Source of the DNA: Candidatus Zixiibacteriota bacterium
GTDB taxonomy: Bacteria > SM23-81
Assembly: GCA_030628225.1 (NCBI GenBank)
Contig: DAOVRJ010000009.1
Span: 1-18,982 of the forward strand
Reading direction: 5' to 3'
Length of the DNA stretch: 18,982 bases
The position numbers and the translations under genes are program-made. The notes beneath the pieces are model-generated. The model was given only the letters and a program-made list of their open reading frames with translations. It was not told where the DNA came from and did no database searches. Below, piece by piece: positions 8,514 to 16,972 of the stretch. Each line of letters begins with the position of its first letter. Position 1 is the first letter of the stretch.

Positions 8514-9223
8514 AATCACTGATAATTATTCCCACATACAAAGAGAAGGAGAATATCGAGCGCCTTGTCCGGACGCTGTTTGATCTGGGTCAGGAGATCG
8601 AGATCCTGATCGTGGATGATAATTCCCCGGATGGAACCGGCGACACAGCGGACCGGCTGGTAGCCCAGGATAGCCGCATTCATGTGTTGCACCGGCCAGG
8701 CAAGCTGGGTCTGGGGTCAGCCTACATTCAGGGTTTCAAATTCGCCCTGGATCACGGCTACGATCTGATCTTCGAGATGGATGCCGACTTTTCTCACGAT
8801 CCCAGCTACATCCCGCATTTTCTGGAGAAGATCAAAGAGTGCGACCTGGTCTTGGGATCTCGCTATGTGCAGGGAGTAAACGTTATCAACTGGCCCATGT
8901 CCCGGCTGTTGTTGAGCTATTTTGCCAATTTCTATACCAGGATCATCACCGGCCTGCCCATTAAGGATGCCACTGGCGGATTCAAATGCTATCGTCGCAG
9001 CGTGTTACAGGCCATTGACCTGGATAATGTGAAATCGGATGGCTACTCTTTTCAGATCGAGATGACCTTTAAATGCTGGAAGAAGGGCTTCCGGATCACC
9101 GAGATCCCGATCATTTTTTACGAGCGTCAGAGGGGACATTCCAAGATGTCCAAGAAGATCGTGCGCGAGGCGGTAGTGATGGTGTGGCGCCTGAGGCTGC
9201 TGAGCCTGTTGGGGAGAATCTGA
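8510..9223 (+). CDS. Dpm1-like polyprenol-phosphate sugar synthase
   Basis: A 237-residue GT2 enzyme of the dolichol-phosphate mannosyltransferase type. It opens with LIIIPTYKEKENIERLV, has ILIVDDNSPDGTG at 33-44, the metal-binding D91-A-D93 in FEMDADFSHDP, LGSRYV, and KDATGGFKCYRR, then EIPIIFYERQRGHSKMS near the end. It ends without the C-terminal helix pair of the gene at 1-437, so it resembles the single-domain, soluble Dpm1 class. It should make a polyprenyl-phosphate sugar (mannose or glucose in known members) as donor for a GT-C enzyme such as the YfhO protein. The start is GTG 8510, supported by GGAGGT at 8501-8506 and by the four-base GTGA overlap with the reductase. Confidence 0.88.
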   Translation: MKSLIIIPTYKEKENIERLVRTLFDLGQEIEILIVDDNSPDGTGDTADRLVAQDSRIHVLHRPGKLGLGSAYIQGFKFALDHGYDLIFEMDADFSHDPSYIPHFLEKIKECDLVLGSRYVQGVNVINWPMSRLLLSYFANFYTRIITGLPIKDATGGFKCYRRSVLQAIDLDNVKSDGYSFQIEMTFKCWKKGFRITEIPIIFYERQRGHSKMSKKIVREAVVMVWRLRLLSLLGRI

Positions 9224-9226
9224 ACG

Positions 9227-11515
9227 ATGGGTTTCGCGGGGCAAAACGGGAGTACGCTGAGCCGGGCGAGGGTTACCAAGGACGTTTCGGTGATCGTCGT
9301 CAACTACAACGTGCGGGATTTGCTGGAACAGTGCCTGCGCTCTATCCACAGGGCCTGCGAGCACCTAGATGCCGAGGTGCTGGTGGTGGACAATGCCTCC
9401 CGGGACTCCAGCTCGCAGATGGTTAAGGACAAGTTCCCCTGGGTTCAGCTGATCCAAAACCAGGTCAATGTCGGTTTCTCCAGGGCCAATAATCAGGCTC
9501 TGGAGAGGGCCCGGGGCCGGTACTTTTTACTGATCAACCCGGATACCCTGGCCCGGGAGGACACCGTGCAGACCATGATGGACTTCATGGATGCCCACCC
9601 GGAGACCGGGGCCGCGGGCTGTAAAATTCTCAATCCGGATGGCACACTGCAGTTGTCCTGCCGGCGCAGCTTTCCCACGCCCTGGGTGGCTCTCTCCAAG
9701 ATCTTAGGCTTAGGGCGGATTTTCCCCCGCAGCCGGGTTTTCGGCAAGTACAACCTCACCTACTTGAACCCCGATCAAACGGTGGAGGTGGATGCTCTCT
9801 CCGGTTCCTTTATGTTCCTGCGTCGGGAGACCCTGAAAGAGATAGGGCTATTGGACGAGCGGTTCTTTATGTATGGGGAGGATCTAGACCTGTGCTATCG
9901 CGTCAGGAAGGCCGGCTGGAAGATCTATTATGTGCCCGCCACCCAGATTATTCACTACAAGGGCCAGAGCACCGAGTCCAGCGTCAGCACCGTTCTTGAT
10001 TTCTACCGGGCCATGTATATCTTCGTCAGAAAGCATCTCCGTCGTAGATATTTTTTCTTTCTGCACTGGTTTCTCACCCTGGGCATCGCCATAAGGGCTG
10101 GTATCTCATTCGTGGGCAGAGTGATTCGGCGGACCTTCCCCGTTTTTCTGGACCTGCTTCTGGTGAATATGGCTCTGCTGGCGGCCATCGTTTTTCGCTT
10201 TAGTGGCCTCATCCCGTTGCCTCCCTTCAACAACTACATCTCCTATCTGATCATCCATGGTGTCTGCACCCTGATCTGGCTGGGTAGCTTCTGGGCTCTG
10301 GGGCTGTACGACCGCCGGCGATACTCCACTGTACAGGCCTTTTGGGCTGTGACCCTGGGGTTTTTGCTCATCTCCACGCTCACCTATTTCAAACAGGAGT
10401 ACGCCTTTTCCCGTATCGCCATCTTGACCACCTATCTGCTGAATCTGGTCCTGATTTCAGGATGGCGTTTGCTGTTTCGACTGATGGCCAAGACGTCCGT
10501 GGGACGGGCTCTGCCTTTCAAACGGGCCCTTATCGTGGGGGCTAATGAGGCCGGCAGGGCAATTATGGTCCGGCTGAGGGGTCGACTGGATCTGGGCTCT
10601 CGAGTGGTGGGTTTCGTGAGCAGCGGAGTTGCTGAACAGTTGGAGTCCCTGGATGGGCTGCCGGTCCTGGGGCGGGTCGATGATCTGCCCCGGATCGTGG
10701 AGCGGGAGAAGATCGAGGAGGTCATCGTTACCACCTCCTCCAGCTCCTATGCCTCCATCTTGGGGATGATGGCCAGCTGTGCGCCATCTCGGGTTGATTT
10801 CAAGCTGGTGCCCAGTCCCTATGAGGTGATGATCGGTGGGGCTCAGATCGATCGCATCGATGATATCCCCATGGTGGAAATACGCTACAGGCCCCTGCTG
10901 GGTTGGAACCGGGTCCTGAAAAGGACCACCGATCTGATCGTTTCCGCCACTTTATTGATGGTTGCCCTGCCCTTGGTCATTGCCTGGGAGATACTGCGCA
11001 AGTGCCGGCCGGATAGATATCGCACCGTTTGGCGCACCGTCAGCGGCAGGGAAAACCGGTCAATTGTTCTGGCAACGCACCAGATTGTGGTTCCAGACCC
11101 GGCTAAGTCCGACCGGCTCAGGCTTTTTCACTATCGGTGGGCTCTGGACAAGATGCCCTTCCTATGGGCCGTTTTCCACGGCGGCCTCAGCCTGGTGGGT
11201 CCGGAGCCTTTGCAGATGGGCAGGGCGAAGGATACTATCCTCAAGCCCGGATTGACCGGTTTCGTTCAGATCCATGTTAAGGAAGGTCTTACTCCGGAAG
11301 AGAAAGAGGAGTATGAGATCTTTTATCTGCGCCATCAATCCCTGATGTTGGATACTCAGATATTGCTAAGAGCGTTCTGGGGTTTGATCAGGGGTGCCGG
11401 GGGCCTGCGGACATCGTCGGCGTTGGCAGCAGGGTCTCTGCGGTCGAAGGCAAAGTCTCATCTTTCAATTGACGACGAAAGGGTGGAGAATGAACGAGTT
11501 CGTTCTCGATTTTGA
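9227..11515 (+). CDS. Fusion of GT2 glycosyltransferase and WcaJ-like phosphoglycosyl transferase
   Basis: A 762-residue two-enzyme protein. Residues about 18-270 are a rhamnosyltransferase-like GT2 domain: [14 protein letters not shown] (53-58), NPDT (104-107) and [10 protein letters not shown] (216-225). Residues about 305-420 hold four helices as in WcaJ/WbaP proteins. A Rossmann-like CoA_binding_3 domain follows (GANEAGR at 438-444), then a bacterial sugar transferase domain (about 560-725) starting [13 protein letters not shown] and including LSLVGPEP and [11 protein letters not shown]. Normal members transfer a hexose-1-phosphate to undecaprenyl phosphate and so start glycan assembly. 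Here the catalytic Asp-Glu pair reads D641-K642, and the usual FRQxRxG ... KFRSM stretch is unrecognisable, so catalytic activity is doubtful. The 3' end overlaps accA by 26 nt. GGGGAG at 9211-9216 supports ATG 9227. Confidence 0.82.
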   Translation: MGFAGQNGSTLSRARVTKDVSVIVVNYNVRDLLEQCLRSIHRACEHLDAEVLVVDNASRDSSSQMVKDKFPWVQLIQNQVNVGFSRANNQALERARGRYFLLINPDTLAREDTVQTMMDFMDAHPETGAAGCKILNPDGTLQLSCRRSFPTPWVALSKILGLGRIFPRSRVFGKYNLTYLNPDQTVEVDALSGSFMFLRRETLKEIGLLDERFFMYGEDLDLCYRVRKAGWKIYYVPATQIIHYKGQSTESSVSTVLDFYRAMYIFVRKHLRRRYFFFLHWFLTLGIAIRAGISFVGRVIRRTFPVFLDLLLVNMALLAAIVFRFSGLIPLPPFNNYISYLIIHGVCTLIWLGSFWALGLYDRRRYSTVQAFWAVTLGFLLISTLTYFKQEYAFSRIAILTTYLLNLVLISGWRLLFRLMAKTSVGRALPFKRALIVGANEAGRAIMVRLRGRLDLGSRVVGFVSSGVAEQLESLDGLPVLGRVDDLPRIVEREKIEEVIVTTSSSSYASILGMMASCAPSRVDFKLVPSPYEVMIGGAQIDRIDDIPMVEIRYRPLLGWNRVLKRTTDLIVSATLLMVALPLVIAWEILRKCRPDRYRTVWRTVSGRENRSIVLATHQIVVPDPAKSDRLRLFHYRWALDKMPFLWAVFHGGLSLVGPEPLQMGRAKDTILKPGLTGFVQIHVKEGLTPEEKEEYEIFYLRHQSLMLDTQILLRAFWGLIRGAGGLRTSSALAAGSLRSKAKSHLSIDDERVENERVRSRF

Positions 11516-12446
11516 GCGTCCCCTCATAGAGCTGGAAAAGAAGATCCAGGACATGAAGGATTTCAGCTCCGGCGAGGACATCGAGCTGTCCCAGGAGATC
11601 AAACGGCTGGAGAAGCGCGCCGAGAAGCTACGCGCTGAGATCTTCGCCAACCTGACGCCCTGGCAGAGGGTTCGGCTGGCCAGGCACCCCAAGAGGCCCT
11701 ATACACTGGATTATATCCGGCTGATCATGGAGGAGTTTGTGGAGCTTCACGGCGACAGGCGCTATGCCGATGACCGGGCCATCGTCGCCGGACTGGCCAA
11801 GCTTGCTGGCCGACCGGTGGTGGTGGTGGGCCATCAGAAGGGGCGAGACACAAAGGAGAACCTGCGACGCAACTTCGGCATGGCCCATCCCGAGGGATAT
11901 CGCAAGGCCCTCAGGCTTTTCCGTCTGGCCGCCAAATTTCATCGTCCGGTGATTGTCTTTATCGATACCATGGGTGCTTACCCGGGCATCGGGGCCGAGG
12001 AGAGGGGGCAGGCGGAGGCCATTGCCACAAATTTGAAGGTTATGTCCCATCTGCCCGTTCCCATCATCGTCTCCATCATCGGTGAGGGTGCCAGCGGTGG
12101 AGCTCTGGGCATTGGGGTTGGGGATCGGATCCTGATGCTGGAGAACGCATGGTATTCGGTGATCTCGCCGGAGGGCTGTGCGGCCATTCTATGGCGGGAT
12201 CGGGCCAAGGCGCCGCAGGCGGCCGAGGCGCTGAAGCTGACCGCTCAGGATCTGATGAAGCTGGGGATCATCGACGTCATCGTGCCGGAGCCGCTGGGCG
12301 GTGCCCACCGGGATTTTAAGGCTGTGGCCCAGGTCCTTAAGGGCAAAATCTTAGAGTCGCTGGAGGAGATCTCCAGTATCCCCCCAGAGCGACTGGTTGC
12401 CCAGCGCATAAATAAGTTCGCCCGCATGGGCAGTATCGTCGAATAG
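11490..12446 (+). CDS. accA: Acetyl-CoA carboxylase carboxyltransferase subunit alpha
   Basis: 318 residues, essentially the length of E. coli AccA (319). The protein pairs with AccD to form the carboxyltransferase that moves CO2 from carboxybiotin to acetyl-CoA, giving malonyl-CoA for fatty acid synthesis in the cytoplasm. Diagnostic pieces are the N-terminal coiled region ([11 protein letters not shown] and [11 protein letters not shown]), [72 protein letters not shown] and [13 protein letters not shown] 11490 sits right after GGTGGAG and inside the end of the fusion gene, so translation is probably coupled. Alternative upstream in-frame starts would only add residues encoded in another gene. 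AccD, AccB and AccC are not in the window. Confidence 0.97.
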   Translation: MNEFVLDFERPLIELEKKIQDMKDFSSGEDIELSQEIKRLEKRAEKLRAEIFANLTPWQRVRLARHPKRPYTLDYIRLIMEEFVELHGDRRYADDRAIVAGLAKLAGRPVVVVGHQKGRDTKENLRRNFGMAHPEGYRKALRLFRLAAKFHRPVIVFIDTMGAYPGIGAEERGQAEAIATNLKVMSHLPVPIIVSIIGEGASGGALGIGVGDRILMLENAWYSVISPEGCAAILWRDRAKAPQAAEALKLTAQDLMKLGIIDVIVPEPLGGAHRDFKAVAQVLKGKILESLEEISSIPPERLVAQRINKFARMGSIVE

Positions 12447-12469
12447 GTTTTTGGGGAAGGAGAGTGAAG

Positions 12470-12640
12470 ATGATCGACCAGGAGTTGCTGGATATTTTGG
12501 CCTGTCCCCTTTGCCGGGGAAGTCTGGAGTATGATAAGAAGAATGAGAAGCTGATCTGCCATGCTTGTAAGCTGAGGTTCCGCATCGAGGATGACATTCC
12601 CGTGATGCTGCTGGATGAGGCGGAGAAATTCGCCGAGTAA
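12470..12640 (+). CDS. Trm112-like small zinc-ribbon protein
   Basis: A 56-residue protein, too short for most size filters. It opens MIDQELLDILACPLCRG and has two CxxC pairs (C12-x2-C15 and C33-x2-C36), then FRIEDDIPVMLLDEAE. This is the Trm112/YcaR pattern: a small zinc-ribbon whose eukaryotic and archaeal members activate SAM methyltransferases, while bacterial ones (YcaR in E. coli, next to lpxK and kdsB) are poorly defined. GGGGAAGGAGAG at 12453-12464 is a strong ribosome binding region. It lies 23 nt after accA and 11 nt before mreC. The partner in this organism is unknown; the zinc-ribbon methyltransferase at 4291 already has its own ribbon, so it is not an obvious client. Confidence 0.88.
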   Translation: MIDQELLDILACPLCRGSLEYDKKNEKLICHACKLRFRIEDDIPVMLLDEAEKFAE

Positions 12641-12651
12641 AAGGAGAAGCG

Positions 12652-13467
12652 ATGTCCCGATTGACGTTCTGGACGGAGAGGTCCCGGCGGCTTATCGTGC
12701 TCTCCTGCGCCGTGATCATCTCCACGGTATTGCTTTCCATGGGGCATAGCCAGAAGGCATTTGTGGTCAGAGCTCTGACCATCAGTATTTTAGCTCCGGT
12801 GCAAAAGGGCATCTCCCTGGCCAGCCAGTTCTGGGACGTCTATTTTCAAAATCGCTCTCTGCGGCAGTTGAATACAGAGCTTTCCCTGGAAAACCAGATG
12901 CTCCGGGAGGCCCAGCTGGAAAACCTTCGCCTGCGGCAACTGCTCTCCTTCCGTGAACGCCAGAAGCTGACCTCCATCTTATTGGCCGAGGTGATTGCCA
13001 GGGAGCCGGCCCGGCAGATGAACTCCATTCTCATCGGCAGTGGCTCTCATTTGGGGGTGAAGCAGAACATGTCCGTGGTTACCTCTCAAGGGCTGGTGGG
13101 CCGAGTTGTGGAGGTCTATCCCAGCACCGCCATCGTCCAGGTTCTGCTGGATCGCAACTGCCCGGTCAGCGCCATGGTTCAAAGGAGCCGCGTCTCAGGG
13201 ATTCTGGTCTATGAGGGAGGCGCTTCCTTTCGCCTGAAGAATGTCCCCTGGCGTATGGATGTGGTGGCCGGTGACATGGTCATCTCCTCCGGTCTGGGGG
13301 GAGTATTTCCCAAGGGGTTGCAGCTGGGCAGGGTGGGCCAGGTTTTCTCCAATGAGCGGGAGCTGTTTAAGGAGATCGTGGTGCAGCCCTCGGTGGATTT
13401 CAACAGCCTGGAGGAGGTTTTCGTTATCCTGAACACTCCCCAGGACACGGAGGAAGGGGAAAAATGA
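12652..13467 (+). CDS. mreC: Rod shape-determining protein MreC
   Basis: 271 residues, a usual size for MreC. One N-terminal membrane helix lies at about 13-30. It is followed by a heptad-rich coiled coil near 66-100 (rich in Leu, Glu and Arg) and a periplasmic beta-barrel domain with SQGLVGRVVEVYPSTA, VQVLLDRNCPVSAMVQRS, GDMVISSGLGGVFPKGLQLG and the end VEEVFVIL-like LEEVFVIL. MreC scaffolds the elongasome and controls PBP2-RodA activity. AAGGAG at 12641-12646 precedes ATG 12652. The stop overlaps mreD by ATGA. The gene just upstream is not mreB, which is the usual neighbour. Confidence 0.96.
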   Translation: MSRLTFWTERSRRLIVLSCAVIISTVLLSMGHSQKAFVVRALTISILAPVQKGISLASQFWDVYFQNRSLRQLNTELSLENQMLREAQLENLRLRQLLSFRERQKLTSILLAEVIAREPARQMNSILIGSGSHLGVKQNMSVVTSQGLVGRVVEVYPSTAIVQVLLDRNCPVSAMVQRSRVSGILVYEGGASFRLKNVPWRMDVVAGDMVISSGLGGVFPKGLQLGRVGQVFSNERELFKEIVVQPSVDFNSLEEVFVILNTPQDTEEGEK

Positions 13468-13958
13468 GGGTTCTGCGCTATATCCTGTTGGCCGCATTGG
13501 CCTTGATTCTGCAGAGCACTCTGCTGAAGCTGGTGGCCGTCGGGCAGATCCAGCCCGACCTGGTTCTGCTGGTCCTTTTCTACGTGGCTTTGTCGGAGGG
13601 ATCTTACGGCGCGACCATAGCCGGATTCTGCAGCGGTCTGGTTCAGGATGTCTACGCCCCCCAGACCCTGGGCCTCAACGCTCTCTGTAAATCCCTGATC
13701 GGCTTTGGGCTTGGATACTGTCAGCGAGGTGTCTTTGTGGATAGCCTGGTCGCCCGCAGCCTGATATTGTTCGCCGCCGTCTTGATCCATGATATTCTGT
13801 ATTTTCTGATATCCTCCTGGCCCGAGGTGGGCCGGGGCTTTGGCCTGGTGGTCAGATTTGGTCTTCCCACAGCCCTGTATACAGCTCTTCTGGGTTACGT
13901 GGTCTTCTACCTGATCCGCAGAGAAAAGCGGATCCAACCTCTTCAGGAATCGCCATGA
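13464..13958 (+). CDS. mreD: Rod shape-determining membrane protein MreD
   Basis: 164 residues with about five hydrophobic helices, typical of MreD. The N-terminal LRYILLAALALILQSTLL, the IQPDLVLLVLFYVAL stretch and GFCSGLVQDVYAPQTLGLNAL are family hallmarks (the last matches the GLxxDxxxxxxLGxxA pattern). MreD is an inner-membrane partner of MreC in the elongation complex. Both ends overlap neighbouring genes by four bases (ATGA), so mreC, mreD and mrdA should be co-translated. Identification rests on pattern and position together, since MreD sequences vary widely. Confidence 0.93.
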   Translation: MRVLRYILLAALALILQSTLLKLVAVGQIQPDLVLLVLFYVALSEGSYGATIAGFCSGLVQDVYAPQTLGLNALCKSLIGFGLGYCQRGVFVDSLVARSLILFAAVLIHDILYFLISSWPEVGRGFGLVVRFGLPTALYTALLGYVVFYLIRREKRIQPLQESP

Positions 13959-15733
13959 TCTCCGGTCGTCCTCTCAGCAAGCGGGGCGAGCTTATTCCCG
14001 CTATAGTGGTGATCGTTCTGTTTTCCGTGCTGGCCATTCGCCTTTTTGACCTTCAGGTGGTGCGCGCCAGCGACTACCGGCGGCTTTCGGAGGAGAACAG
14101 AATCCGGTTGATCCCGGTGGATGCTCCCCGGGGGCACATTCTGGATCGCCATGGAGAGGTGCTGGTCTGCAATCGTCCATCTTACGTGGTCTCCATTCTC
14201 CCCTTCATGCTGAAGGAGATGGAGCTGACCATCCAGAGACTGAGCCGGATTTTGAACGTAGACCCCCAGGAAATCGTAGAGAAGGTAAGTCAGAGAAGAT
14301 GGAATAGATTTGCGCCCGTAAAGATCAAAAGGGACATCGATTTTAAAACTCTGGCCATTATCCAGGAGCACAAGCTGGATCTCCCGGGGGTCATCTACCA
14401 GGTGGAACCCCGGCGGGAGTATCTGCAAGGGCAGCTGGCCGCCCACCTGTTGGGCACCGTGGGGGAGATCTCTCCCCGGGAGCTGGAGACCCACAGGGGC
14501 CACAGATACCGCTATGGGTCTCTCATCGGCAAGGCAGGGCTGGAGAGACAATACGAGCCATTTTTGCGGGGTGAAGATGGCGTACAATATGTGGAGGTCA
14601 GCGCCGTTGGCCGGGAGATCGGGCCTCTGGCCGATCGTCCTCCTGCAGAGGTCAAGCCGGGAAGCGATCTGATCTTGACCATAGATCTGGCCCTGCAGAA
14701 AGTTGCCGAGGAGGCTCTGTCGGACACGGTCTGCGGAGCTGTGGTGGCCATAGACCCGACCAGCGGAGAGGTGCTGGCCATGGTGAGCCGCCCCACCTTT
14801 GACCCCAATCTCTTCAGCACCGTGGTGCCGGAGAGCACCTGGCGTCAGCTGAACGAGGATCCGGGCCATCCGCTGTTGAACCGGGCTATCCAGTGCTCCT
14901 ACCCTCCGGCATCGACCATGAAGCTGGTCACGGCTGGCGCCGGTCTGGAGTACAAGGTGATCGGCCAGTACACCCGTTTTGCACCATGCAGCGGAGCCTA
15001 TAAGTACGGAAACCGCTGGTTTCGATGCTGGCGGCCAGAGGGCCATGGCTCCCTGGCCCTGGTGGGTGCAGTGGCCCAGTCATGCGATGTCTATTTCTAT
15101 CAGCTGGGCTTGAAAATAGGACTGGAGCGCTGGAGCGAGTTCGCCGCAGATTGTGGCTTCGGGGTTCCGCTTGGTCTGGATTTGCCCAACGAGACCGGCG
15201 GGCTTATCCCTGATCAGGCTTTTTTCGATCGCCGGTATGGCAAGAGGAAATGGAGCCCGGGGGTTCTGCTGAATCTGTCCATCGGCCAGGGCGAGAACCT
15301 GGTGACGCCCCTCCAAATGGCCTGCTTCACTGCCGCCATAGCTAACGGGGGAACCATCTACCGGCCTTTCCTGGTCAGGGAAATTCGCAGCGTGGCCGGG
15401 AAATCGCTGCCCAGAGATCCGCAGATAGTGGGTCATCTGCCCCTTTCTGCCGATAATTTGAAGATTATCAAAAGGTCTCTTAGGGCGGTGGTTGGCGACA
15501 TCAAGGGCACCGGCAGGCAGGCCGCGATCGAGGGGGTGGCGGTGGCCGGCAAGACGGGGACGGCTCAGAATCCTCACGGCGAGGATCACGCCTGGTTCAT
15601 CGGATTTGCTCCTCTGGACGATCCCCGGATAGCCATCGCTGTTTTAGTGGAGCTCGGAGGTCACGGGGGTTCCGTGGCAGCACCCATAGCCGGCAAGGTG
15701 ATGGAAGCCTATTTGAAAAGAGGTGGCCTGTAG
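13955..15733 (+). CDS. mrdA: Penicillin-binding protein 2 (elongation transpeptidase)
   Basis: 592 residues, a class B PBP. It has an N-terminal helix (about 14-30), then the pedestal domain starting APRGHILDRHGEVL (57-70), and the transpeptidase domain from about 235. Catalytic motifs are S320-T-M-K323 (preceded by YPPA where PG is usual), S376-C-D378 and K533-T-G-T536. It cross-links new peptidoglycan in side-wall growth with RodA. C345, C358, H364 and C377 match the spacing of the zinc site that I recall for E. coli PBP2, with Cys in place of two Asp ligands. It overlaps mreD by ATGA and shares one base with rodA (TAGTG). Confidence 0.96.
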   Translation: MISGRPLSKRGELIPAIVVIVLFSVLAIRLFDLQVVRASDYRRLSEENRIRLIPVDAPRGHILDRHGEVLVCNRPSYVVSILPFMLKEMELTIQRLSRILNVDPQEIVEKVSQRRWNRFAPVKIKRDIDFKTLAIIQEHKLDLPGVIYQVEPRREYLQGQLAAHLLGTVGEISPRELETHRGHRYRYGSLIGKAGLERQYEPFLRGEDGVQYVEVSAVGREIGPLADRPPAEVKPGSDLILTIDLALQKVAEEALSDTVCGAVVAIDPTSGEVLAMVSRPTFDPNLFSTVVPESTWRQLNEDPGHPLLNRAIQCSYPPASTMKLVTAGAGLEYKVIGQYTRFAPCSGAYKYGNRWFRCWRPEGHGSLALVGAVAQSCDVYFYQLGLKIGLERWSEFAADCGFGVPLGLDLPNETGGLIPDQAFFDRRYGKRKWSPGVLLNLSIGQGENLVTPLQMACFTAAIANGGTIYRPFLVREIRSVAGKSLPRDPQIVGHLPLSADNLKIIKRSLRAVVGDIKGTGRQAAIEGVAVAGKTGTAQNPHGEDHAWFIGFAPLDDPRIAIAVLVELGGHGGSVAAPIAGKVMEAYLKRGGL

Positions 15734-16956
15734 TGTTCAGCGGCGCCAGCAGAAATGCCGATCTGTTCCTGGTGGTCGTGGTGGTTCTCCTCTGTGGAGT
15801 AGGGGTGCTGACCATCTTCAGCACCCTCCAGGGGAGCGAGGTCTCCATGGCCCGGAACCTGCATCTAAAACAGCTTTTCTGGTTTGGCCTGGGATTTTTG
15901 GCCATGATTCTGGTGGCTGTCATTCCCTACAAGTTTTACTACGCTTTGTGCCCTATCATCTACGTCATCTCCCTTCTTTCCCTGGTCTTGCTCTTTTGGT
16001 TCGGCAGCGGGCAAGGCGGAGCGAATCGGTGGTTCAATTTAGGATCGTTCTACTTTCAGCCGGCGGAGCTGGTCAAGGTGACCACCATCTTCGTCCTGGC
16101 CCGATATCTATCCGGCCGCAAGGTCGCCGCCGGGGGCATCAAACCGTTTCTTCCCGCCCTTCTGTTGGTGGTTCTTCCTTTTATCCTGATCATCAAGCAG
16201 CCCGATCTGGGCACATCTATGGTTTTTATGGCCATCCTGGTGGCCATGCTGTACCATGCCGGGATGAAACCAGCCAACCTGTTTTTGCTTCTCTCCCCGG
16301 CCATCAGCCTGATCTGTGCCTTTCACCTGATCTCCTGGATGATTTTCATCCTGGTGGTTATCCTGATGCTCTTTCTGTCCCGGCCCCGGTTCTTGACCAC
16401 AGCGGCCATTTTTCTGACCAACTTCGCCGTGGGCATCATCACCCCCATCATGTGGAGAGGACTGCACGAGTATCAGCAGAAGAGGATTCTGGTCTTCCTC
16501 GATCAGGGGCGCGACCCTCTGGGGGCGGGCTATCAGGTGATCCAGTCCAAGGTGGCTTTGGGTTCGGGTGGATTTTTAGGCAAGGGCTTTCTTCACGGTA
16601 CTCAGACGAAGCTGGCCTTTCTGCCGGCCCAGCATACCGATTTTATCTTCTCCTCTTTTGGGGAGCAGTTTGGTTTTTTGGGTAGCATGATCATCCTGTT
16701 TCTTTTTCTGATACTGATTCTTCGGGGAGTGAAGATCGCCCAGATGGCCAGAAACAAGTTCGCCGGATTGGTGGCCCAGGGGGTCACCGCCGTCATTTTT
16801 TTCCACGTTTTCGTCAACGTGGGGGTTTCCCTGGGAATTATGCCGGTCACCGGATTACCCCTTCCGTTCATGAGCTACGGCGGCTCATCCCTGATCACCA
16901 ATATGATCCTGGTGGGCCTGTTGCTGAATGTCCGCTTTCGCTGGCAGGAATACTGA
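15733..16956 (+). CDS. rodA: RodA, SEDS peptidoglycan glycosyltransferase
   Basis: 407 residues with about ten membrane helices, SEDS family (RodA/FtsW/SpoVE). It polymerises lipid II into glycan strands in partnership with PBP2, encoded directly upstream. Visible hallmarks: NRWFNLGSFYFQPAELVK (98-115), QPDLGTS, FLDQGRDPLGAGYQ with D261 at the position of the catalytic Asp of RodA, QSKVALGSGGFLGKGFLHGTQ, LPAQHTDFIF, and GLPLPFMSYGGSS near the end. The start is GTG 15733, whose first base is the last base of the mrdA stop codon. I prefer RodA to FtsW because of the operon and the HGTQxxLxFLPxxHTDFIF segment. Confidence 0.96.
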   Translation: MFSGASRNADLFLVVVVVLLCGVGVLTIFSTLQGSEVSMARNLHLKQLFWFGLGFLAMILVAVIPYKFYYALCPIIYVISLLSLVLLFWFGSGQGGANRWFNLGSFYFQPAELVKVTTIFVLARYLSGRKVAAGGIKPFLPALLLVVLPFILIIKQPDLGTSMVFMAILVAMLYHAGMKPANLFLLLSPAISLICAFHLISWMIFILVVILMLFLSRPRFLTTAAIFLTNFAVGIITPIMWRGLHEYQQKRILVFLDQGRDPLGAGYQVIQSKVALGSGGFLGKGFLHGTQTKLAFLPAQHTDFIFSSFGEQFGFLGSMIILFLFLILILRGVKIAQMARNKFAGLVAQGVTAVIFFHVFVNVGVSLGIMPVTGLPLPFMSYGGSSLITNMILVGLLLNVRFRWQEY

Positions 16957-16962
16957 TCGGCC

Positions 16963-16968
16963 GGAGGT
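16963..16968 (+). promoter_or_regulatory. Ribosome binding site fixing the lgt start
   Basis: GGAGGT lies four bases before GTG 16973. It favours this start over the in-frame ATG at 16928, which lies inside rodA and would add 15 residues that do not fit an Lgt N-terminus. Confidence 0.6.
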
Positions 16969-16972
16969 ACCT

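Noticed and set aside
14910-14923. PBP2 active site reading PAST instead of PGST, as a sign of an inactive enzyme
   Set aside because: The catalytic Ser and Lys (S320, K323), SCD and KTGT are all intact; Ala for Gly before the Ser is a mild change.
13943-15046. Long open frame on the - strand (367 residues)
   Set aside because: It is the antisense of mrdA, whose forward frame carries all PBP motifs; composition of the reverse product is typical of a shadow frame.
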